DNA of 64,000 bases from Pratylenchus scribneri (GCA_030063045.1 JAQSEB010000046.1:2170001-2234000), one strand, 5' to 3'. Counted from the stretch's first letter, positions 14,001 through 25,112 are shown. The notes: a model not told the origin generated them from the letters alone. Numbers and translations: made by a program.

Positions 14001-14533
14001 GGTTTGAGGTTTGGGGATCTAAGATCAAGCACAAATAAGTTTTAATCAAAAATGATTTTTCGGCAAAAGAATCGATTGCTCGGCAAAAGAATCCAAGAAA
14101 ACCGCACTCGAATTAAAATACTAAAAGGATCTAGGCGAAAATATATGAAAAAATGTTTATTTTATGCAAAAAACGAATTAAAAAATTTTTATATAAATTT
14201 TTTAGAATAATAATATGGCCATGCTGGCGATTGTCTGCGAATTGTTCCTCTCCTTTCTACCACATTTTGGGCCATATACATGGGAAAAGGTCAGTATTGA
14301 CTATTTTCTATAACCAGAAATATCCTCTTATGAAGATCTACGGTGCTGGGACTACCAAAGCGCTGGGCCCAATCTCAGTGACGATGAGTTCGATTGAAGT
14401 GCTAATTTTTGTATCCGTCTATTCCAATGTGCTCAGATCGCAAAAAGAAAATTCAACTGTAATTATTGAGATAAAAAGAAAAGAAGTTACGAAATCTATA
14501 GCTAATAAGGAAGGACAGAATACGACAAGATAA
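11068..14533 (+). CDS. Seven-helix serpentine receptor
   Basis: Six exons join in phase to 297 residues: 11068-11284, 12030-12272, 13196-13297, 13344-13375, 14206-14289 and 14318-14533. Seven hydrophobic segments are visible: about residues 3-25, 44-65, 80-110 (ending in a DR pair like the DRY motif), 120-145, an AFCSIFNF... segment, [15 protein letters not shown], and [20 protein letters not shown] basic tail follows. The layout suits a nematode chemoreceptor-type GPCR, but I cannot name the subfamily. Two introns are odd. Intron 4 only keeps phase if it starts with GC (AG/GCAAGT at 13376). Intron 5 would be just 28 bp. The loop between helices 4 and 5 is unusually short, so an exon may be missing from the 923 bp third intron, which holds an F1 element. 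Confidence 0.75.
11390..11945. repeat. Family F2 palindrome with nested element, in receptor intron 1
   Basis: The outer arms carry ATGGGAAATTTGCG...TCTAGGCATTGTACAG on the left and the inverse on the right (TCTAGAAACCGA...TTTCCCATATTCGC). The element is interrupted at 11563-11733 by a second element with its own inverted ends. It is non-coding. Confidence 0.7.
11563..11733. mobile_element. Inverted-repeat element with CGGTTC-type core
   Basis: The left end AGTAGGACAGACTCGGTTCC and the right end, its exact reverse complement, bound about 170 bp. The core repeats CGGTTC/CGGTTCC words many times. The element is inserted in the F2 palindrome at 11390-11945. The terminal TAGGACAGA(C/T)TCGG is shared with the element at 54241-54417, whose core is different. 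Confidence 0.8.
12778..13020. repeat. F1 palindrome in receptor intron 2
   Basis: The arms carry CGCATCG...TATATAATTTGTC and their inverse. The element is bracketed by near-repeats of TTTTTGCAGACAAAA at about 12720-12770 and 13030-13070, which may mark the outer ends of a larger element (about 12719-13072). Confidence 0.65.
13775..14015. repeat. F1-like palindrome in receptor intron 4
   Basis: This is an F1 copy of the variant also seen at about 2672-2890 and 28405-28640. It is flanked by AT-rich words such as CTCGGCAAAAGAATC that also recur near 2940-2960. No coding content. Confidence 0.6.
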
Positions 14534-15426
14534 ATTCTATAATTTGAATGAATTTTTTTTTCTCATTTTTCTAACAAAATAAAAGGAAATTTTTAATATA
14601 TTTATAATTTATTATTATTAATTTCAATTAAATTTATCTAAAAATATAAATTTTGGCAATCGAGGATAAAAATTCCTAGATTTATCAAATTTGTAGAAAG
14701 ATAAAATTATATAGAATTAAAATGTAAAATTTACCTCGAAGTTGATCGGCATTTACAGAAGAACAAAAAATTTCCTGGAAAAAATCACTTATTTATTTGC
14801 AGACAAAAAATATCCCTTTTTATACATTAAAAAATTTAAAAATAAATATTTCTAAATTTAAAATTTTAAATTCTATAAATATGGGAATGGATTAATTTTG
14901 GTATTTTGCTTTCGAATTTCAATTATTTTTTGTTATAATTGGAATTGAGTTCTAATGATCAAAATTCCATGCAATAACCTTAACATTCATCGATAAATAT
15001 TATGATAGAATGAAGATTGACAAATTTTTCCAATATCGAAAATGTTTTTAAGCTCTGGTTAAGTTAAGTTTCCAATTTAATATTTGCATCATTTAAACGA
15101 AATTATTTTAAAATATATTAATTAATTTTGTCTTTTATTTGAAATTATATTTTATAAAAAATTTAGATCCAATTTATTCAGAATAGAAATTCATTCCAAA
15201 AATTACCTCTAATTTTTGGAATAAAAATCATTTTTAGTACGAACTAACTAATAAGTACTAAAATTAATTCAGTTTTAATTTAAAGCACCATTTTTTGTAC
15301 GAACGAATGAATTTAATTTTAATTTAATTGGCAAAAAAAACATTTGAAAAAGTTGAACAAATAAATTTTTATAAAATTTCTATTCAAATCTACATTTTTA
15401 AACAAATAAAAGTTCGAAAATTTGCA
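14534..15426. other. Intergenic, upstream of cysteine-rich gene A
   Basis: This is very AT-rich DNA without exons. The last 250 bp resemble the region before gene B (about 24850-25110), including the word order TTTTGGA(A/G)TAAA, AATTAA(G/T)TTTTAATTTAA and CACCATTT. This indicates that the two genes were duplicated together with their upstream DNA. Confidence 0.5.
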
Positions 15427-15434
15427 TATAAAAG
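15427..15434 (+). promoter_or_regulatory. TATA box of cysteine-rich gene A
   Basis: TATAAAAG lies 80 bp before the start codon. The paralogue at 25198 has the same octamer 78 bp upstream in a similar context. This conservation is the main reason for the call. Confidence 0.6.
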
Positions 15435-15513
15435 GGAAACAAAAAATTGCCAAAACTAACATTAATCAAAAAAGGAAAAAATTTTACAAAACTTTAAAAT
15501 AAAACAATTAAAA

Positions 15514-17055
15514 ATGTCCTCATCTGCTGCTATCATCGTCTCCTCTTTCTTGCTTTTGACCATTATTGCCATGGCATTTTATGTGCCTTCAACAAATGCT
15601 TGCACCGGACATGGCGATCCCTGCCCAGATGGCAAATGTTGCCCCCCATTCCCAACGTAAATTTGTCAACATCTATTTTAAACTGCGATATAGTGAAACT
15701 ATGACCAGTGAACTGTATTATATTTTAAATAGAGTTGAATCTCATCAGCTTGATTTAAGATTTGGAGCACCTATCCAAAGACAATAAGGGAAACCCGTCC
15801 CATATAAAGTTGAATTCAAAAATATGTACACTGGCCTCATCATCTTAAAAAGAATAGGATTTTTGGGTACCTTCAAAAAATTTTTTTGTACTTAATCTAA
15901 AAAATTAATTTTTACACCATAAAAAGAGGAGAATTTAATCCATGGGATATAATATTTTTTAAATTTTTAATAGATTTTTAAATAATTTCGAAAAATTTTA
16001 CGACGATTCTTACGTCGACATCATCTGCGTAAAAGAGTCAGTGTAACACTTCAATATTTTAAATATTAAATAAAGTCATAAAATTTTTAAAATGATCCTA
16101 TCCTATGCATTAATGTCTCTTCTTTTTTGTGAAATAAAAATTAATTTTTTTCGCAAAGTACAAAAAAATTTGAAAATATCCAAAAATCCTATTCCCTTTT
16201 ACGCTGACAATTGTTGTACATAATTTGTGTGAACTAAGTTAAACGCATTCCTTTTTTAATTATTTATTCGTTGTTTATTTTGGGAAGGACCACAACACCC
16301 AAAGAATAAGACCCAATTGAGAAAATTAGCTTAATTCAATAATAAAATTATAAAAGTGTAGGATGTTGGCCTCCACAGTTCACATTTTTACACCCTTTTC
16401 CAACAAATTATGTTGGGAATAAATGGATACATCAGAATCATTTAAACTTTATGGCGATTGGTCAAATTCCAAGAAATGGCCATAGAGCATTCATTATACG
16501 CTTAAAGCTACTTTTGCCTAAAAATTTTGTATTATTTTATTTTATTATAATATGACCTATTTCATCTAGTTTTACTGAACAATATACCTTTATTTAAAAT
16601 ATAGGAAAATTTTCATTTAAGTGAGGGCAAAGGCGGCATTCAATGTGTTGTATTCCCTTCCGGGCCATTGTGCTGCTCTGCTGGACCCGATATGAGTGAG
16701 TTATTACTTATTATGGATTTAATTTTCATTGGATTTTAGTAATTTGGATTAAAATGTTTTAGGAATTAATTTTAATAATAATAAAATAATATATCTAAAT
16801 ATGCAAATTAGTATTAGTTAAGACAGCACATTTGTTTAAAAATTATTCTAATTTTAGTTTAATAAAATTTATATAAATTTGAGAATTTTTTACACAAATA
16901 TAAAATTTTTGTTCATATTTTTCTTAAATATTAAAATATTTTTAACCATAATAGCATTCCAAAATTCAGCTTGCAATTTGGACCGTGATTGTTGCACCCA
17001 AAAATGTGTGAAAAAAAGAGTGGGCGATTTACAGGGAATTTGCCAATTCCCTTGA
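15514..17055 (+). CDS. Secreted cysteine-rich protein A
   Basis: Three exons, 15514-15656, 16622-16695 and 16970-17055, join in phase to 100 residues. Residues 1-29 are a signal peptide ending near STNA. The mature part of about 70 residues has eleven cysteines, with CC pairs in exon 1 (GKCC), exon 2 (LCCSAG) and exon 3 (RDCC). The exon 3 pattern C-x5-CC-x3-C-x9-C is like that of knottin-type peptides, but I do not assign a fold or function. The exon lengths of 143, 74 and 86 bp are identical to those of gene B at 25198. Splicing uses TTTAAG and TTCAG acceptors. Such proteins are often gland or body-wall secretions in nematodes; that is inference only. Confidence 0.85.
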
Positions 17056-17136
17056 AGAAGATTTATATTTCTAATCAATCTTGATAAAATATTAATCGCA
17101 GATGGATTATTTTTCAAGTTTTGATGATTATTGTTG

Positions 17137-17142
17137 AATAAA
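17137..17142 (+). terminator. Poly(A) signal of gene A
   Basis: AATAAA lies 82 bp after the stop codon in the context TTGTTGAATAAAAAATTT. The same context is found 84 bp after the stop of paralogue B. Confidence 0.55.
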
Positions 17143-17429
17143 AAATTTCTAAAACAATTTAATTTCTATCAATTATTTAAATTTAGCATATATTATAAAA
17201 CACATCATCCATAAAATTAGTAGAAAGCAGTCTATTGGGTATTCATATTCAACATTGATATGACCAAAGATAATTGGATATTAATTAAATTTAAAAAAAA
17301 TTAATTTTGAAAATTCTGAAAAAAAGTCATAGAAATACAATTTAATACAAATGGAAATAATGGAAAGAAAAACGAAAAATTAAGAGATAAAATAGAATAT
17401 CGAAAAATTATCAACATAAAATTTATAAA

Positions 17430-20400
17430 TTATTGGCATCGTTGTTGTCTCACCAAAGTGCCAACATGACTGATAACCATTTTATTTGATCGACTAACAC
17501 TAATATTATTGGATTGTAGAGCATTCCAATTAACCGCAGTTGATTGCAGATTATTGGGAATGATTGTGGACGGTTTATACATTTTGACGGCCATTTTGAA
17601 GAAAATTTGTCCGAACATCTTCCGTGTGTCCATGCGAATTGTTTTATTGCAGCACAAAAAAATGAGTGGAGGAAAACCTGAATTTTATAAAATATTTATT
17701 TCATATTTATAATTTCACCAAAGACAAAATAGTTGACATAATATTCCACAAGAATGGCCACTTTGTTGATTGAAAAATGTTGCATGATGGCAAAGAGTGT
17801 AAAGGAGGAAATGTTCATGCCCATAATCAATGCCACTTGGATGAACATCCGTGAATAAAGGAGGGGAGAATACGAAAATGGATAAAAATGGTTAGGCCAT
17901 AGCTATCAGGGATGCATATCGTCCTCAAAAAAATCCGATACCCGATATCCGATAAACGATATGGCTCCAAAAAATCCGATAGCCGGTATCCGATATCCGA
18001 TATGGTCAAAAAAATCCGATACCCGATATCCGATACGATATGCATCCCTGATATCTATACTCTATACTTAAAAAGTGAAAATTTCTTATTAGAAACTTTT
18101 CAGGGGAAGTTTCACGAAAATGTCTATACTTTTTTCCGAAAAATTACTCAAATTTACTTACCTGAAAGTAAATATAAGGGAAATTTAATTCAATTATAGA
18201 TAGCAAGTCACCTATAGCGCAGTTGGTAAATGGATGGTTTATGGAGGTCATGGGTTCGAGCCCCAGTGAAGGCAAATGATTAGCGATCGAATAAATGAAA
18301 AATAGTGTGCTAAACAGTGTTTTTCTGTCCCTGCGAAGCCTGTCCTGTCCCACCCTGTCTCTGTCCCTGTCTCTGTCTCTGTCCTGTCCTGTCCTGGCTT
18401 TGAAAGACAGAGACAGAGACAGGACAGAGTAATTTACGAGAAAGACAGGACAGGCCATCTCTCCTGTCCCGGCATTGAAAGACAGGGACAGGACAGAGAC
18501 AGGACATATTTCAGGACAGATCCTGTTAGGGACAGATTTTGGGACAGATTTTTGGTCTGTCTCTGTCTCTGTCCCTGTCCTGTCTCTGTCCCTGTCCCGC
18601 CACCAGGGACAGAGACAGGGACAGGAGAGATGCATTTTTGGGAGAGACAGATTTGAAATCTGTCCCTGTCCCACCACCAGGGACAGAGACAGGGACAGGA
18701 GAGACAGATAAAACCAGGGACAGAAAAACACTGGTGCTAAATCAAAAACTTCGCCGAAAAAAACTTTTCACTTTATCCAAATTTTGAGGAAAAAATTTTG
18801 GGAAAAAGTAAGTATGGACAGCAAAAAATAAAAAAAAACTTTCCTAAATAAAATTTTCATAAAATTTGCTAAGGAAAGTTACTAAGTGCAAAAGTATGGA
18901 CGAAACGAGAAAGTTCTTGCAGGAAAGAAAATTTTCCGAAAGAAACTTTCCCTAAAAAAACTCTCCTCAAAAATTATGGACATGGCCTTATGGAAAGAAA
19001 TACCGCAATTTGCCAATTTCTTTGCCGAACATTTGCAATTGCTTTAATGCTGCTTCGTCGATACAAAAACATAATGATGAAAAGAATGTAAATAGCCGGA
19101 AATGCAAAAGTCATAAAAATATTGTAATATGTGCTGATGGGATGAATATACTGAAATATTTAAAGCAAATTATTTAAAATGTATGCAAATTTTACATCAT
19201 TAAAATCAATTTTGATTGGATATCCTTCATATCTTTAAAAAAATAATTTAAAAATATATGAAATTCATTGAATAGACTAACGGATTCATGAACCAATTCA
19301 TATAGAGTCCATTATAAAGTCCGGGATTCACAAAACACATCCAATAGAATGAAAAGATTGCCGATGCACCTATCCAGAGCCAACATTTATTTCCTATAGT
19401 AATAAAAGTATAAATTTTAATAGATAAGTACAATGAAATACCACTGAAGAATAATTCGGAATACTTTGGTGACAGTAGATCTGTGCAACGATCCAGAGCG
19501 AGGATGAAATTGCCACTGGTTTGCATGGCAAAAAGTCCTTTTTTATGATAATAATTTTTGATAAATAGGAATATTTTTGAGAAAATTTTTTTTATAAAAA
19601 TTCAAAATGAAGTTATTATTCACCTAGAATTTCCTCAAATTTGCAATTATTAAGGTACTTTTCTATTTTGCGCCACCATCACCAAAAGTCATGAAAATCA
19701 TGTCCTAGAGGTAATTTTGATTGCTGATCATGAATATGAACTTATTTTTTGCCTATCACGTTAAAGTGGTGTGAGTTAAGAAATTAAAAATTGGAAAAGT
19801 AAATGGCCCCCTTTGGGTTTACTTTAAACTCAAGAAAAGTGTAAAAAATTCTTTTTTGACAAATTATTGCTTAATCTACGTATCTTGAAGAGCTGATCAC
19901 GAACACGAATCTAGCACTAGTTCACATAAAACTCGTAAATAAATTTTATTTTCACATGTAATACTAGGATTTCGGCTTATTAGGATTAAAGCTTTTACGC
20001 TCAAGGTACGGAACATAGGAAAGCCAAGAAGCCTAACATATTGATTGAGCTTAATTTCAGGGGCAGATTCGTGATCAGCACTCAAAATTACCCTTAGGAC
20101 ATGATTTCCTTGACTTTTGGTGATGGTGGTACAAAACAGAAAAGAACTATTATAAATATTAATAAGCATACCCGCTGCCAATGATGCAGTGATAAAAATG
20201 AAATGGGGATTTGAGCAGAACATGTAGTCGGTGAAGTTGAAAATGCCCGATTCCAGGCCATGAATGAAGAGCATCAACATATCGATCACACCAATGTAGA
20301 AGAGGAATTTATAGGAAGAATGCTCGGAATGCTTGTAGATTGAGAACATACAGGGCAAATAGAGTGCCTAGGAAAAGAAGGCAGAATAGCATGATTATTT

Positions 20401-20822
20401 GGATGATATAAAGAGATAATATTAATTTCCCGAAAAAGATAATTAATCTACAAAAATTCTTTCGGGTCGAAAAATAATATATTTTTGAGGCTATATTACT
20501 TGGCCATAACTAGGTATTAGGGCTCAGGGTAGGTTCAGGGCAGGATGGGATTAGAGGCTAATACTAGGGAATCTTAAAGAAGTCTAATTTGGCCAAATTA
20601 TATGGTCTCAAAAAATCATTATTTATTGACACAAAAGAATTTCGACCAGCAAATTAATAGACTTCCTTTGGATGAATGTACCTCAAATATTATGAACATG
20701 CCAATGATGATTGTCCCATTCAATGGATGGTATCTTTCGGCGAATGGAATATCATCCACATTTATTCGAGCACAATTGTACAGCCCTTCCCATTGTTCAT
20801 GGCGAAATAGGTAGAGCTCCAT
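17430..20822 (-). CDS. Srt-type serpentine receptor 1
   Basis: Exons read from 20822 downward: 20682-20822, 20172-20367, 19442-19537, 19282-19393, 19196-19232, 19004-19150, 17719-17848 (or up to 17902), and 17430-17677. They give 368 residues, or 386 with the longer exon 7. The start YNCARIN...HPLNG, the LYLPC segment, FLFYIGVIDM, the cysteine pair and the seven helices match nematode receptors of class Srt and align with the receptor at 45715 exon by exon. Exons 1, 2 and 3 have identical lengths in both genes. Srt proteins are orphan seven-helix receptors, thought to be chemosensory. Two oddities stand out. A 49 bp intron splits the counterpart of exon 4. The expected acceptor before exon 7 reads CGG instead of CAG, while an in-phase AG lies at the edge of an inserted element (17903-17904). 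The gene may therefore be altered or dying. Confidence 0.85.
17904..18053. mobile_element. Inverted-repeat element with CCGATATC-type core
   Basis: Perfect 19 bp inverted ends (TATCAGGGATGCATATCGT) enclose about 110 bp that repeat AATCCGATACCCGATATCCG. If the outer TA is the target duplication, the element is of the TA-target type. It lies in intron 6 of Srt receptor 1. Confidence 0.85.
18206..18275 (+). pseudogene. tRNA-derived sequence with A and B boxes
   Basis: TAGCGCAGTTGG (18215-18226) fits the polymerase III A box and GGTTCGAGCCC (18253-18263) fits the B box. The 3' acceptor strand TGAAGGC has no matching 5' strand, and the anticodon stem does not pair. This makes it a tRNA relic or the head of a SINE rather than a working tRNA. 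Confidence 0.5.
18306..18741. mobile_element. Inverted-repeat element with GACAGGGACAGA core
   Basis: The ends are AGTGTTTTTCTGTCCCT on the left and its reverse complement on the right, within an outer GTGCTAAA / TGGTGCTAAA context. The roughly 400 bp core is an irregular minisatellite of CTGTCC, CTGTCT and their complements, switching strand several times. Several long frames on both strands arise only from this repeat. It lies in the same Srt intron as the element at 17904-18053. Confidence 0.8.
19650..20155. mobile_element. MITE-like element in Srt receptor 1 intron 2
   Basis: Long inverted ends of about 80 bp are visible. The left begins GGTACTTTTCTATTTTGCGC and runs on through CACCATCACCAAAAGTCA. 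The right end is the inverse, and both continue inward to TTTTGA(T/G)TGCTGATCA. The element resembles the one at 10141-10500 at its tips. It supplies the read-through part of a 153-codon frame that starts in exon 2. Confidence 0.8.
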
Positions 20823-21100
20823 TTTTATATTAAGTATGCTAAAAATTTAGAAAAAGAATAAGTGTAATTTACCCAAAAAATGTCTGAATTTACCCAAATT
20901 ATTTCGAGTCGAAAAATATTATATTTTTGGGCCATATAACTTGGCCATAACTAGGTGTTAGGGCTCAGGATTTAGGTCAGGGAAGGATGAAAGGATGGGA
21001 TTAGGGACTTGGGGCTAGGAATTCTTACAGAAATTTGATAGGCCAAGTTACATGGCCCCAAAAAATATAATATTTTTCGACACGTGAATTTGGGTAAATT
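20450..21100. repeat. Two palindrome copies flanking Srt receptor 1 exon 1
   Basis: Copies at about 20450-20645 and 20884-21100 share CTTGGCCATAACTAGGT, TTAGGGCTCAGG and the inverse word GGCCAA(G/A)TTA, with arms of AAAAATATAATATTTTT type. One lies in intron 1 and one just upstream of the start codon, so exon 1 (20682-20822) is bracketed by them. Confidence 0.65.
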
Positions 21101-24100
21101 CAGTCATTTTTGGGCATTAATAGACTCCCATTCCCATTGAGAAATTAAAATTTAAAAAAGAGATAATTTTTGGTGGAATGAGTATTTCCTTTGCTATACA
21201 CTTTATAAAAGTGAATCTTTTTAAAGAGTTCTTAGCAATTATTTTAATCTCATGCATTTTATTGTCATCATTTATTCATTAGCTATCAAATCATCCATCC
21301 GTCTCACTCTTTCAAATGAGTGAACAGTGAATACAGCTCTTTATTTCGCTTTTCCTCATTATTTACTACATTTTTGGTTCTGATACAATTATCAGGTAAA
21401 TATGGCTCAATGGATTTTACTGAAAAAAAAAAGTATTTGTCAAGGGTAATACATTTAATTGGTGATATGATTACATCAATAATGATGAAAGAGTGTAATT
21501 TGTATATGACCGGATAGAGGTACAAATTTGCTACAAAATCAAACGAATGTGCTCATTAAAATTTTACACTTTTAAAAATATATGGTTATCATCAGATCCT
21601 TTGATTGTATTTTTAAAATATTTTAAATGCTACTAAAATTGTTTTAAATGCCACTAAAATTTTTTTTCCAAAACAGTTTTTGACATCTAATAAATCTGAA
21701 ACCCGTTTTGGACCATGCAATTCTTATACCCGTTTTATAGAGCTCATCGAGACGCATCCATTGGTATATAATTTGTCATGTTTTGTCCCAAAATTAAAGA
21801 GTTAAACCGTTTAAGCCATTTTCCAGTTTTTGGTTTTAAACTCTATTTTGGGCCAAAACTTGACAAATTATAAACTATTCGATGTATCTTGACGAGATCT
21901 ACAAATTATTATATGGATTGTGTAGTCTAATACTGGCTTCTGATTTATTAGAAAAAAACTATTTTAGTAGCAAAAAATAATTTTAGAGGCATTTAAAATA
22001 TTTTTAGTGTCATTTAAAATAGTAGCCTTCTAGGTATGATCAGTAATAGAAAACCATTGCTAATTGATTTGTGGAAGTGTTATTATATTTTGCCGGATGG
22101 GTTTTCTAATTTAAATGAAATTTACAAAAATATGAATATAGATATATATTTGTTGTACATGAAAATTTTGCAAATTAATCTTCTATAATTGACAAAAATC
22201 TTGACAGATAAAATTCCGAATAAGGGCAGAAAAAATATTTTGAAAATGACTTTTTTAACAAAATTTTAGTACATATATAATGAAAAATAGGTATGGAATT
22301 TAGTGTGGTTAGATCAAAGATTTTCCAACATTATGAGTAATGGGAATGAAAATAAATTAATTATTTACAAGTAAAAATGAATTGGTAAACATAACAAGGA
22401 AAGAAAGTGCGGAAATCGTTTCATTTAAGGACACTTGAGATGGTAAACTTTTACAAAAATAAGCTAGAATTTCTTTCAAAATTAAATTATTTAATTAAGT
22501 GAGTGTTTCTTTCTCCATCCAAAAAAATATTGACACTGATTTTAATAACTTCTAATTGTTTACACAAAAATGAATATCATGGAATAATTAAATCAATTTT
22601 TCGCAATTTGTTTGGTATTGAGTTTTTGACCCGCAATCCGCCTCTTTTAATTTGTTGTTTTCATTACATAAATATTATTTTTTATTTCGAATAGTCCAAC
22701 ATCCATATCAAACCATTGTTGGAATGTTTTGCTACTTGGAATGGAAAATTGCCGGATAAAATAATTTAATAAAATATAATTAAATATTCAAATTCAGGGA
22801 AGGCTGCATTGCCTCCTAAATTTGCTAATAAAAAATTTTTCCCTGTTGTCAATTTAGAATACAATGACGAATTAATTCAAGCAAATTTTGAAAAGGACAA
22901 ATGGAGCAGGGGTGGGGTCGAAATTTCGATTTTCGATTTCGATCGTCGAAATTTCGATGTTTTAGTTTCGATTCGATTTCGATTTCGAAAAGTGTTGAGT
23001 TTCGAAAAAATTTCGAAAAAGGCAAAGGGGGACCCTTTGTTAGTTTCAATCAAAAAATTTGGTATATTTTTTGTAACGAATTCCTTTTTTACTTAAAATT
23101 TCCTTATTTTTGCTCAAAATATTTAGTTTTTTAATTTATTTTTCAATTATTAAATCATCAAAATATGTTTTATAATTGTTTTAGGAATAAAAAATGAAAA
23201 GTTCAAGATTTAATAATATTATTTTGATGGAAATGGCCAAACAATAATGTAACATGGAAAGAACCGAATAATAATTGAAAAGGAATCTAATAACAATTAA
23301 TTTGTCATTTAAAAAATATCAAATAAAACCTTATGAAAAAAAACCAAAAATTTCTTAAAAAGAAAAGCTAAATTTGGTTGGGTTTGGGTATTGATTTCAT
23401 TGTCAACTATTTTGCCAATAATAGAAACAAGAAAATTTGAAAAAGCTTCTTTTATTTCATCAAAATGCTAAACCTTACGATATTATTATTTAAATCTCAT
23501 TGAATATTATTTTTTGGATAAAAATTTTCACCTTTTTTGTATTTTCAGATTTTTTTTCAATTTTTAAATGATTTGAAAAATTTTTTGAAAAAATTCGGTT
23601 TTCGATTTCAATTATCGAAATTTCGACGTTTTAGTTTCGTTTCGGTTTCGATTTCGATTTGTATGCGAGTTTCGATTTCGAAGCAAATTTCGATTTCGAT
23701 TTTTTTGAGTTTCGACCCCAGCCCTGCAATGGAGCTTCAAAAAATTTGAATTTGTTTCTTGAATAAAAATTTGGAAATTGATCACATGAAAATAAGAGAA
23801 TGAGCAAAATTCTATTGGCTGGTTTTTAATTTATTTAAAATTATTTCATATTTTCATGAAACTTCAATCAATATATAATTATATCTTTTTATAAAATTTT
23901 TAGATATTTCATTTGAATAAAAAATAAATCGATTTTTCAATTCCATTTAATCTATAAGATAAAATTATTTGTATTTCGGCTGCAAATTCCAGTTTTTAGG
24001 ATTTTAATTTTATTTTTCGCTTTTGTGCAATTAAAAATATTTCAATTAATATTATTGAAATTTATTCATAGTTTTGCTTTTGATAATTTTATAAAAAGTT

Positions 24101-24120
24101 TTCTTCACAAGCTGATTTAA
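21101..24120. other. Intergenic with F1 and TCGAAA-type elements
   Basis: An F1 palindrome lies at about 21690-21955 and a large inverted-repeat element at 22906-23727. Exon-like words occur at about 22696-22905: a frame with HIKPLLECFATWNG, then after a TTCAG acceptor ALPPKFANKKFFPVVNLEYN. They cannot be joined because no GT donor is present, and the element interrupts the second. I treat them as a possible gene relic of unknown family. Confidence 0.45.
22906..23727. mobile_element. Inverted-repeat element with TTTCGATTTCGA ends
   Basis: The ends read GCAGGGGTGGGGTCGAAA on the left and the near-perfect complement TTTCGACCCCAGCCCTGC on the right. Just inside each end lies a roughly 90 bp block of TTTCGATTTCGA repeats. 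The roughly 550 bp centre is AT-rich and non-coding. Confidence 0.75.
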
Positions 24121-24500
24121 AAAATGGCAATCCCGCATCGACTCCAACCGAATGAATTGCCACCAATTCCCTTTTCAGGATTAGGCGCTGAAGTCGCCGC
24201 AGCGCAGCTATGCCTAAACACCACAACATGGCCCCGGCGTCCCGGAACAGTGGTGCGTTTTGGAGGCAACAAACGGCATCAATGCTTTGGATAGATTGCG
24301 ATGGAAATCAAAATTTCGACTCTGCCTATATAGGAAGAGGGAATCACTATAAGGGAAATTGTTTATGGATAGCAGACAGGGGAGAGAGTGAAGGGAATGG
24401 CTTTCCTTTTTAAGAGTACTCTTTTCACACTTCTATGCTTTCTTTTCCTCTTTCTTATTAGAGGAAAATGTAATTGCTAATGCCTAGTAAAATTGTTTAT
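24060..24500. repeat. Diverged repeat, copy upstream of gene B
   Basis: This segment matches about 27190-27500 over some 330 bp. Shared words are ACTCCAACCGAATGAATTG, CCCTTTTCAGG, CAACAAACGGC and TATATAG(G/A)AA, followed by GAAATTGTTT(A/G)TGG. The two copies bracket cysteine-rich gene B. A 60-codon frame from 24124 is open in this copy but not in the other, so I do not call it coding. Confidence 0.55.
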
Positions 24501-25112
24501 GAGTTTAGCTAAAGCCTAAATGTGAAGGAATTTTCTCTCCTTTTTAGTGTACTCTTTTCATATTTCTTTGTTTTCATTATTTTTTATTATTATGCATTAA
24601 AAATATAAAATAAATAAAAATTTGAAAATGCTTCTAAATTTTAATTTTTATTCTAAAAATGGGATTTGTTTAATTTTGTTATTTTATTTTCTGATTTCAA
24701 CTTCAGTTTGTTAAAATTTAAAAATGTTCTACTTTTTGAAAATTCCAATTTTTACAATAAAATTTTATTAATTAAACATAAATGTTCAAATTTTTCGTGA
24801 ATTCATCTTTTTAATGTTTGTTAAAGTTTCTAATTTTATAATTTTATTTGGTTTATTTAAACAAATCAATTAATTTTGCACTCTATTTCAAATAATTTTT
24901 TCAGAATTTTAGAAATTCAAATCTTCCCAAAATTATCTCCACTTTTGGAGTAAATAAATTTTGTTGCGTTATGCAAGTTGAGCTAATAAATTAAGTTTTA
25001 ATTTAATACACCATTTAGTGAAAAATCATTTGAAAATGTTGAACAAATAAATTTTTAGAAAATTCCAGACAAATTAAAATTTTTAAATAAATAAAAAGGA
25101 CAAAAATTCGGA

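Noticed and set aside
18206..18275. Functional tRNA gene
   Set aside because: The acceptor and anticodon stems do not pair; only the internal promoter boxes are kept.
18144..18731. 195-codon minus frame of leucine/serine and DRDR-type repeats
   Set aside because: It arises entirely from the GACAGGGA core of the inverted-repeat element and crosses the tRNA-like sequence.
19897..20358. 153-codon minus frame as one exon
   Set aside because: Only the part above 20172 is receptor sequence; below it the frame runs into the MITE-like element in the intron.
24124..24420. Protein-coding gene starting at 24124
   Set aside because: The frame is short, the related copy at 27190 is full of stops, and there is no leader or domain.
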